This document shows positions 7,085-12,139 of a stretch of 17,861 nucleotides of DNA, in pieces (position 1 is the stretch's first letter; every line of letters begins with the position of its first letter). The DNA is from DASWRT01 sp036403035 (GTDB lineage: Bacteria > Pseudomonadota > Alphaproteobacteria > ATCC43930 > CGMCC-115725). Position numbers and translations under genes: made by a program. The stretch covers positions 1-17,861 of the forward strand of contig DASWRT010000375.1 of the NCBI GenBank assembly GCA_036403035.1, written 5' to 3'. The notes beneath the pieces are model-generated. The model ran no database searches and was not told where the DNA came from. It worked only from the letters and a program-made list of their open reading frames with translations.

Positions 7085-7870
7085 TCAGCGCAAATTGTTG
7101 AGCGTGCTCGACATCTCGTCGGAGGTCTGGATCACCTTCGAGTTCATCTCGTAGGCGCGCTGCGCCGTGATGAGGTCGGTGATTTCGGAGACGACGTTGA
7201 CGTTCGACGTTTCGAGGAAGCCCTGCTGCAGCGTGCCGAAGCCGGTCGCGCCGGCGGCGCCGGTCACCGGCGCGCCGGACGCCGCCGTCTCCTTCAGCAG
7301 GTTGTCGCCGATATTCTCCAGCCCGGCGTCGTTCGCGAAACGCGCCAGTTCGAACTGGCCGACGGTCTGGGTCTGCGTCTGGTTGGCGATCTGCACGACG
7401 ACCTGACCGCTGGAGTTGACCGTCACCGACTGCGTATCCTGGGGGAGCGTAATCCCCGGCTGAACGACAAGCCCGTCGGCCGTGACGATCTCGCCGGTCG
7501 GGCTCAGCTGGAAAGAGCCGGCGCGGGTGTACGAGGTCGAACCGTCCGGCATCTGGACCTGGAAGTAGCCGGATCCCTGGATCGCCACGTCGAGCTGGTT
7601 GTCGGTCTTCTGCAGGTTGCCCTGCTCGTTGATGCGGTAGACCGCCGCCGCCTTGACGCCGACGCCGACCTGCACGCCGGCCGGAACGATCGTCCCGCTG
7701 TCCGACGAGGTCGCGCCGACCCGGCGGAGGTTCTGGTAGAGCAGATCCTGGAATTCGGCGCGTTGCCGCTTGTAGCCCGTCGTGTTGAGGTTCGCGATGT
7801 TGTTCGAGATCACCTCGACATTGAGCTGCTGGGCAAGCATGCCCGTCGCTGCGATGTTCATCGAGCGCAT
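7085..7870 (-). CDS. flgG: Flagellar basal-body distal rod protein FlgG
   Basis: FlgG is the distal rod subunit that crosses the periplasm between the MS-ring side rod and the hook. The 261-residue length matches the family. The N-terminal rod signature SNNIANLNTTGYKRQRAEFQDLLYQ is complete. The central DNQLDVAIQGSGYFQVQMPDG and the C-terminal helix with FLETSNVNVVSEITDLITAQRAYEMNSKVIQTSDEM are typical. A strong ribosome site GGAGG lies 9 bases before the ATG, in the 15-base gap after flgF. There is no signal peptide, as expected for a substrate of the flagellar type III export machine. Confidence 0.98.
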   Translation of the reverse strand: MRSMNIAATGMLAQQLNVEVISNNIANLNTTGYKRQRAEFQDLLYQNLRRVGATSSDSGTIVPAGVQVGVGVKAAAVYRINEQGNLQKTDNQLDVAIQGSGYFQVQMPDGSTSYTRAGSFQLSPTGEIVTADGLVVQPGITLPQDTQSVTVNSSGQVVVQIANQTQTQTVGQFELARFANDAGLENIGDNLLKETAASGAPVTGAAGATGFGTLQQGFLETSNVNVVSEITDLITAQRAYEMNSKVIQTSDEMSSTLNNLR

Positions 7871-7885
7871 GCGGGTGGTCCTCCG

Positions 7886-8611
7886 TTAGTTGGCGACCCG
7901 GCCGAGCCGGTCGATTGCGTTCTTGAGGCGGTCGTCCTCGCCGTCGGCCATCTCCTTCGCCGCGGCGAAGGTGCGCGAGACCGCCATCATTCGGGTGATC
8001 TCGACGATCGGCTGCACGTTGGAGTCCTCGACCATGCCTTGCAGCACCTTGGTGTCGGGGGCGGGCTGTCCGGCTGCCGTGGTGACATAGAGCCCGTTGG
8101 CGGCAGGCTTCAGATCCTGGTCGTTGTCGAAGCGCACGACCTGGAACTTGCCGGCTGCGCCCTGCTGCTGCGTCCGCAGCGTGCCGTCGGCGTCGATCGT
8201 CACGTCGCCGGCATCGGGTGGGATCGCGAGCGGCTGGTTGCTGTCGCTGAGCACGGGATAGCCGTCGGCCGTGACGATCTGGCCGGTCGGGTCGAGCTGG
8301 AAGCGCCCGGCGCGGGTGTAGCGCGTGCCGAGCGGCGTCTGCACCGCCAGATAGCCGTCGCCCTGAAGCGCCACGTCGAGCGGGTTTCCGGTCCGGGCGA
8401 TCGGCCCCTGCTTGGTGTCGCGCGCCGTGCCGCGATCCTCGACGAAGGAGTAGCGGGTCGTCGCGTCGGCGCGGGTGAGGTATTCGGTGAACAGCACCCG
8501 CTCGCCTTTGTAGGCCGGGGTGGACGCGTTCGCGACGTTGTTCGCGACGACGTCCATCTGGCGCTGAAGGGCCATCTGGCTGGACAGGGCTATGTAGCTC
8601 GTGATGCTCAT
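7886..8611 (-). CDS. flgF: Flagellar basal-body rod protein FlgF (proximal rod)
   Basis: FlgF is one of the proximal rod subunits. The product starting at the ATG complementary to 8609-8611 has 241 residues and begins MSITSYIALSSQMALQRQMDVVANNVANASTPAYKG (given here as the family's N-terminal helix plus rod motif). DVALQGDGYLAVQTPLGTRYTRAG and the C-terminal MVEDSNVQPIVEITRMMAVSRTF complete it. An in-frame upstream ATG at 8689 is rejected, because the 26 extra residues would be encoded across the sigma-54 promoter at 8646-8661 and do not resemble FlgF. This is the first gene of the flgFGAH operon. Confidence 0.96.
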   Translation of the reverse strand: MSITSYIALSSQMALQRQMDVVANNVANASTPAYKGERVLFTEYLTRADATTRYSFVEDRGTARDTKQGPIARTGNPLDVALQGDGYLAVQTPLGTRYTRAGRFQLDPTGQIVTADGYPVLSDSNQPLAIPPDAGDVTIDADGTLRTQQQGAAGKFQVVRFDNDQDLKPAANGLYVTTAAGQPAPDTKVLQGMVEDSNVQPIVEITRMMAVSRTFAAAKEMADGEDDRLKNAIDRLGRVAN

Positions 8612-8645
8612 GGCGCTCGTGCGGTCGATAATGCCGCCGAACCCT

Positions 8646-8661
8646 AGCAGAGCCCGTGCCA
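8646..8661 (-). promoter_or_regulatory. Sigma-54 (RpoN) promoter of flgFGAH
   Basis: Read on the minus strand, 8661 to 8646 is TGGCACG-GGCT-CTGCT. This differs by one base from the sigma-54 consensus TGGCACG-N4-TTGCW, and the -24 GG and -12 GC have the required spacing. Transcription should start near 8636, giving a leader of roughly 24 bases before the flgF ATG at 8611. Sigma-54 control of middle/late rod and ring genes is established in Caulobacter. Confidence 0.8.
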
Positions 8662-8734
8662 GAGACGCCGATATAGGAAAATCAGACACTTATGTGTCGC
8701 AGGCCGGTTCCGGCCGCCGGTTTGCCCCGGCGTT

Positions 8735-8766
8735 CCGGCAGCGATTGCCCGGCACAATTTGCCGCC
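8735..8766. promoter_or_regulatory. Two tandem ftr-like (FlbD-type) palindromes
   Basis: CGGCA-CAATT-TGCCG at 8750-8764 is a perfect 5+5 palindrome. Directly beside it CGGCA-GCGAT-TGCCC (8736-8750) has the same form with one arm mismatch; their centres are 14 bases apart. They lie about 100-130 bases upstream of the predicted flgF start site, where an enhancer for a sigma-54 activator is expected. The form recalls FlbD ftr elements of Caulobacter. They also lie about 125-155 bases before fliL, so they may act both ways. Confidence 0.55.
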
Positions 8767-8888
8767 GTGCCGTCGACGGCGCCGCTGCCGCGCAGAGAAG
8801 CCTGGGCAACCACTTGTTAAGGGTCTTTCACCTAACGTGTTGGGCGATGATGGCCGATTCGGCTGTCGTCTTGATTGAGCGGCCCAGG

Positions 8889-9455
8889 ATGTCCGACCAA
8901 GCCCTTTCCAACGATCTCGACGTTCCGGCCACGCCAGCCCAGGCGAAGGCCAAGCGTCTCAGTGGCAAGAAGCTGGTGTTCTTCGTCATCGCACCGCTCG
9001 TGCTGCTGCTCGCGGCGGGCGGCGGACTCTATGCGACCGGCATCCTCGGCAAGCTGCTCGGCCATGGCGGCGGCGCGGCGGAGGAGGGCGCGAAAGGCGA
9101 CGAGGCAACCGGCCACGGCGCCGCGGGCGACAGGGAAGCAGCCGGGAAGCCGGCGGCGTTCTTCGACCTCCCGGACCTGCTCGTGAACCTTAACGCCAGC
9201 GGGCGCCGCACCAGCTTCCTCAAGATCTCGGTCAGCCTGGAGGTCGCCTCGGCCGCCGACGTGCCGAAGCTCCAGGCGGTGCTGCCGCGCATCGTCGACA
9301 GTTTCCAGGTCTATCTCCGCGAACTGCGCGTCGAGGATCTCAAGGGGTCCGCCGGCATGTACCGCCTCCGCGAGGAGCTGATGGTCCGCGTCAACGCGGC
9401 GGCGGCCCCGGTGAAGATCAATGACGTGCTGTTCAAGGAAATGTTGATTCAATAA
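8889..9455 (+). CDS. fliL: Flagellar basal body-associated protein FliL
   Basis: FliL is a single-pass inner-membrane protein that associates with stator units and supports torque. From the ATG at 8889 it has 188 residues. A cytoplasmic tail with KRLSGKK precedes one membrane helix at about 28-50. A Gly/Ala/acid linker at 55-88 follows, then the periplasmic FliL domain from FFDLPDLLVNLNASGRRTSFLKI (91 onward) to VKINDVLFKEMLIQ. Upstream in-frame ATGs at 8847 and 8850 would add 13-14 residues. The ribosome site is not decisive (only AGG beside the ATG), so the start is the least certain part. It is the first gene of a plus-strand operon, divergent from flgF, with fliM 4 bases downstream. Confidence 0.92.
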   Translation: MSDQALSNDLDVPATPAQAKAKRLSGKKLVFFVIAPLVLLLAAGGGLYATGILGKLLGHGGGAAEEGAKGDEATGHGAAGDREAAGKPAAFFDLPDLLVNLNASGRRTSFLKISVSLEVASAADVPKLQAVLPRIVDSFQVYLRELRVEDLKGSAGMYRLREELMVRVNAAAAPVKINDVLFKEMLIQ

Positions 9456-9459
9456 GACG

Positions 9460-10554
9460 ATGGCTGACGTTTCTCAAACCGAGGATGAAAAGCTCGCCGC
9501 GGACTGGGCGGCGATGGCCGGCGACGAGCCCGCGAATACCGAGGCTGACGACGAGGCCGGCGACGGCGGCGAGTTCGGCTCGACCGCCCGCGTCCTCAAC
9601 CAGAACGAGATCGACAGCCTTCTCGGCTTCGCCGACGGCGACGCCGGCGACCGCGACGGTTCCGGCATCCGCGCGATCATCGACTCCGCGCTCGTATCGT
9701 ACGAGCGCCTGCCGATGCTGGAGATCGTCTTCGACCGCCTCGTGCGGATGATGACGACCTCCCTGCGCAACTTCACCTCGGACAACGTCGAGGTCTCGAT
9801 CGACCACATCACGTCGATCCGTTTCGGCGACTACCTCAATTCGATCCCGCTGCCGGCGATGCTCAGCGTCTTCAAGGCGGAGGAGTGGGACAATTACGGC
9901 CTGCTGACGGTCGACAGCGCGCTCATCTACTCGATCGTCGACGTGCTGCTCGGCGGGCGCCGCGGCACCGCGGCGATGCGCATCGAGGGCCGGCCCTACA
10001 CGACGATCGAGCGCAACCTCGTCGAGCGCATGGTGATGGTGGTCCTGCAGGACCTCTCCGTCGCGTTCGAGCCGCTGAGCCCGGTGGTGTTCCGCTTCGA
10101 GCGGCTGGAGACCAACCCGCGTTTCGCGACGATCGCCCGGCCGGCGAACGCCGCGGTGCTGGCGCGGCTGCGCGTCGACATGGAGGATCGCGGCGGGCGG
10201 CTGGAGCTGCTGATCCCCTATGCGACGCTGGAGCCGATCCGCGAGCTGCTGCTCCAGATGTTCATGGGCGAGAAGTTCGGCCGCGACTCCATCTGGGAGG
10301 CGCACCTCGCCGGCGAGTTGTGGAACACGCACGTCCAGATCCAGGCGGTGCTCGACAGCTTCGAGCTGTCGCTCAAGGACGTGATGAACTGGAAGGTCGG
10401 GACGCGGCTGGCGCTCAACGCCACGCCGCAGTCGAACATCGAACTCATGTGCGGCGACGTCGCCATGTTCACCGGCAAGATGGGCCGCAAGGGCGGCCAC
10501 ATCGCGATCCGGATCGATGAGAAGGTCGAGAAGAACAAGGGAGGGATCTCATGA
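9460..10554 (+). CDS. fliM: Flagellar motor switch protein FliM
   Basis: FliM is the C-ring switch subunit that receives phosphorylated CheY and sets rotation direction. The product has 364 residues. The CheY-binding motif LNQNEIDSLL sits at residues 46-55 instead of the extreme N-terminus, after a strongly acidic leader rich in Ala, Asp and Glu. The middle domain includes SYERLPMLEIVFDRLVRMM and TSIRFGDYLNSIPLPAM. The C-terminal SpoA/FliN-like domain covers the last 90 or so residues with SFELSLKDVMNWKVGTRLAL and MFTGKMGRKGGHIAIRI. It overlaps the next gene in an ATGA and follows fliL by 4 bases, so expression is coupled. fliN is not adjacent and must be elsewhere. Confidence 0.97.
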   Translation: MADVSQTEDEKLAADWAAMAGDEPANTEADDEAGDGGEFGSTARVLNQNEIDSLLGFADGDAGDRDGSGIRAIIDSALVSYERLPMLEIVFDRLVRMMTTSLRNFTSDNVEVSIDHITSIRFGDYLNSIPLPAMLSVFKAEEWDNYGLLTVDSALIYSIVDVLLGGRRGTAAMRIEGRPYTTIERNLVERMVMVVLQDLSVAFEPLSPVVFRFERLETNPRFATIARPANAAVLARLRVDMEDRGGRLELLIPYATLEPIRELLLQMFMGEKFGRDSIWEAHLAGELWNTHVQIQAVLDSFELSLKDVMNWKVGTRLALNATPQSNIELMCGDVAMFTGKMGRKGGHIAIRIDEKVEKNKGGIS

Positions 10555-11111
10555 TCCTGTCGCTCCTCGGTGACATCGTCGTCTCGCTGCTGCTGATCGC
10601 CTCGATCGGCTACTCGATCGTGCTGAACAAGCGTCTCGGCGCGTTGCGCGCCGACAAGAGCCAGCTCGAGACCGTCGTGCGCGGCCTGCACGACGCGTCG
10701 GTCCGCGCGGAAAGCGGCATCGCCGCGTTGCGCGCCGCCGCGGATCAGGCCGGCCGCGGCCTCCAGCACAAGATCGAAGCGGCACAGTCGCTGCGCGAGG
10801 ATCTCGCGTACATGGTCGACCGCGGCACCGGCCTCGCCGACCGGCTGGAGGGGGCGATCCGCAGCGGACGCGACGAGGCTCGCGCCGCCGCGCCGGCCGT
10901 CGCCGCTCCCCGCGCCTCGGCCGCGCCGTCCGGCGGCGATGGCGCGACCGCCGGGGCGGCCGACGAGCCGCTCTCCACCCGCCTGCGCGATCTGCTGCGG
11001 CGCGCCGACCCGATCGGCCCGGCGTCGTCGCCGGACGACGATGCCCGCATCACCGGTTTTCCGTCCCGCGCCGAGCGCGATCTGCGCCGTGCCCTCGACG
11101 GGCGGCTGTAG
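10551..11111 (+). CDS. DUF6468 domain-containing membrane protein
   Basis: A 186-residue protein of unknown function. It has an N-terminal membrane helix at about residues 4-24 (LLGDIVVSLLLIASIGYSIV), an amphipathic coiled-coil-like segment at about 28-105 that carries the DUF6468 region, an Ala/Pro/Gly linker (about 108-140), and a basic end with LSTRLRDLLRRADPIG and FPSRAERDLRRAL. I recall DUF6468 proteins occurring between fliM and a MotE-like gene in alphaproteobacteria, which is exactly this position. The start codon overlaps the fliM stop (ATGA) and is served by GGAGGG inside fliM. The topology suggests a membrane-anchored cytosolic coiled coil, so a role at the motor or C-ring face is plausible but unproven. 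Confidence 0.85.
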   Translation: MILSLLGDIVVSLLLIASIGYSIVLNKRLGALRADKSQLETVVRGLHDASVRAESGIAALRAAADQAGRGLQHKIEAAQSLREDLAYMVDRGTGLADRLEGAIRSGRDEARAAAPAVAAPRASAAPSGGDGATAGAADEPLSTRLRDLLRRADPIGPASSPDDDARITGFPSRAERDLRRALDGRL

Positions 11112-11114
11112 TTC

Positions 11115-11816
11115 ATGCGCTTCGTCCCGCGCATCCTGCCGGCGTTCTGCGTCGCCGCCGCGCTACTGCTCTGCGTCAAGCTCGTTGCGATCGCGATGGC
11201 GCTGAACACGCCGGCCATCGCGGAAACCGTGAAGACGGCGGCGCAGCCGCCGCAACAGCAGCCCTCCCGCTCGCAGCCGGATATGAAGGTTGCCGCCGCG
11301 CCGCAAGCGGCGCCCGAGCCGCCGCGTCCGTCGACGCCGCCTCCCGCCGCAGCGACGCCTGCGCCGAGCGCCGCCGAGATGGAGGTGCTGCAATCGCTGT
11401 CGCAGCGCCGCGCCGAGTTGGACAAGCAGGCCGACGACCTCGCGCAGCGCGACGCGCTGCTGCGCGCGACCGAGCAGCGCATCGACGAGAAGATCGCGAA
11501 GCTCCAGGCGATGCAGGCCTCGATCGGCGACGTGATCAAGAAGGTCGACGAGCAGGAGGAGGCGCGGCTCAAGAGTCTCGTGAAGATCTACGAGACGATG
11601 AAGCCGAAGGAAGCCGCCCGCATCTTCGAGCAGCTCGACATGCCGGTCCTGCTCAACGTGATGGAGCGGATGAAGGAGGCCAAGGCGGCGCCGATCCTCG
11701 CCGCCATGGACCCGGAGAAGGCGAAGGCCGCCACCTTGGCGCTCGCCGACCGCAAACCCGCCGCCACGGCGTCCGCAGCGCCCGCGCCCGCGCCCGCGCG
11801 CTCGGCGGCGAATTGA
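11115..11816 (+). CDS. MotE-like flagellar protein (MgtE N-terminal-like domain)
   Basis: A 233-residue envelope protein. Residues 8-30 form a hydrophobic signal or anchor, followed by a Pro/Gln/Ala-rich stretch to about 85. A coiled coil follows at about 90-150 (SQRRAELDKQADDLAQRDAL onward). Next comes an MgtE-N-like helical domain, KIYETMKPKEAARIFEQLDMPVLLNVMERMKEAKAAPILAAMDPEKA (read in parts, about 162-208). The end is a low-complexity PAPAPA tail. This architecture matches MotE of Sinorhizobium, reported as a periplasmic chaperone for the motility protein MotC; orthology is inferred from architecture and context. It starts 3 bases after the DUF6468 gene. motE would be a fair symbol if alignment confirms it. 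Confidence 0.8.
   Translation: MRFVPRILPAFCVAAALLLCVKLVAIAMALNTPAIAETVKTAAQPPQQQPSRSQPDMKVAAAPQAAPEPPRPSTPPPAAATPAPSAAEMEVLQSLSQRRAELDKQADDLAQRDALLRATEQRIDEKIAKLQAMQASIGDVIKKVDEQEEARLKSLVKIYETMKPKEAARIFEQLDMPVLLNVMERMKEAKAAPILAAMDPEKAKAATLALADRKPAATASAAPAPAPARSAAN
11778..11805 (+). repeat. Short CGCGCC tandem repeat in the 3' end of the MotE-like gene
   Basis: Consecutive hexamers of the form GCGCCC encode the Ala-Pro repeat near the C-terminus of the MotE-like protein. This is a coding microsatellite; slippage in units of six would keep the frame. Confidence 0.5.
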
Positions 11817-11830
11817 CCTGAGGCCGTTCG

Positions 11831-12106
11831 ATGGAGAAGATTTTGTCCATGCCCGACCAGCTTGGAGCCGCCGCCGCGGCGCTGCGCTCCGCCGCCATGC
11901 CCCGGATCGCCCCGGACGTGCTCGCCGCCCTCGGCGACCTCATCGCCGAAACGGCTGCCGACTCCAACGCTATCGAAGCCGCGCCTGCCGCGGCCGAGGC
12001 GACGCTCGGCGCGGCACGCCTGATCGCGCGACTGGCGTCGGCGGGGAGCGCCGGCACGGCCGGGCCGCTGCCTGCGGCGGACGACGCCGCGCGCCGGACC
12101 GGCTGA
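11831..12106 (+). CDS. Small hypothetical protein in the fliL-fliM operon
   Basis: A 91-residue product that I do not recognise. It is Ala-rich (MEKILSMPDQLGAAAAALRS, then IAPDVLAALGDLIAETAADS and ATLGAARLIARLASAG) and predicted helical, without membrane segment, signal peptide or cysteines. The frame is supported by third-position G/C and by its fit, 14 bases after the MotE-like stop and 33 before the TPR gene. A weak TGAGG lies 7 bases before the ATG; an internal ATG at 11849 is an alternative start. It is likely a real small protein translated as part of the flagellar operon; no function can be assigned. Confidence 0.55.
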   Translation: MEKILSMPDQLGAAAAALRSAAMPRIAPDVLAALGDLIAETAADSNAIEAAPAAAEATLGAARLIARLASAGSAGTAGPLPAADDAARRTG

Positions 12107-12139
12107 ACCGCCTTAACCTCTCTTGCCGCACGGGGCGCG

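Noticed and set aside
8612..8689. Longer FlgF N-terminus from an ATG at 8689
   Set aside because: The extra 26 residues do not resemble FlgF and are encoded over the sigma-54 promoter.
8751..8762. GGCAC...TTTGC as a second, plus-strand sigma-54 promoter for fliL
   Set aside because: The distance between GG and GC is two bases too short; the sequence is better read as a palindromic activator site.
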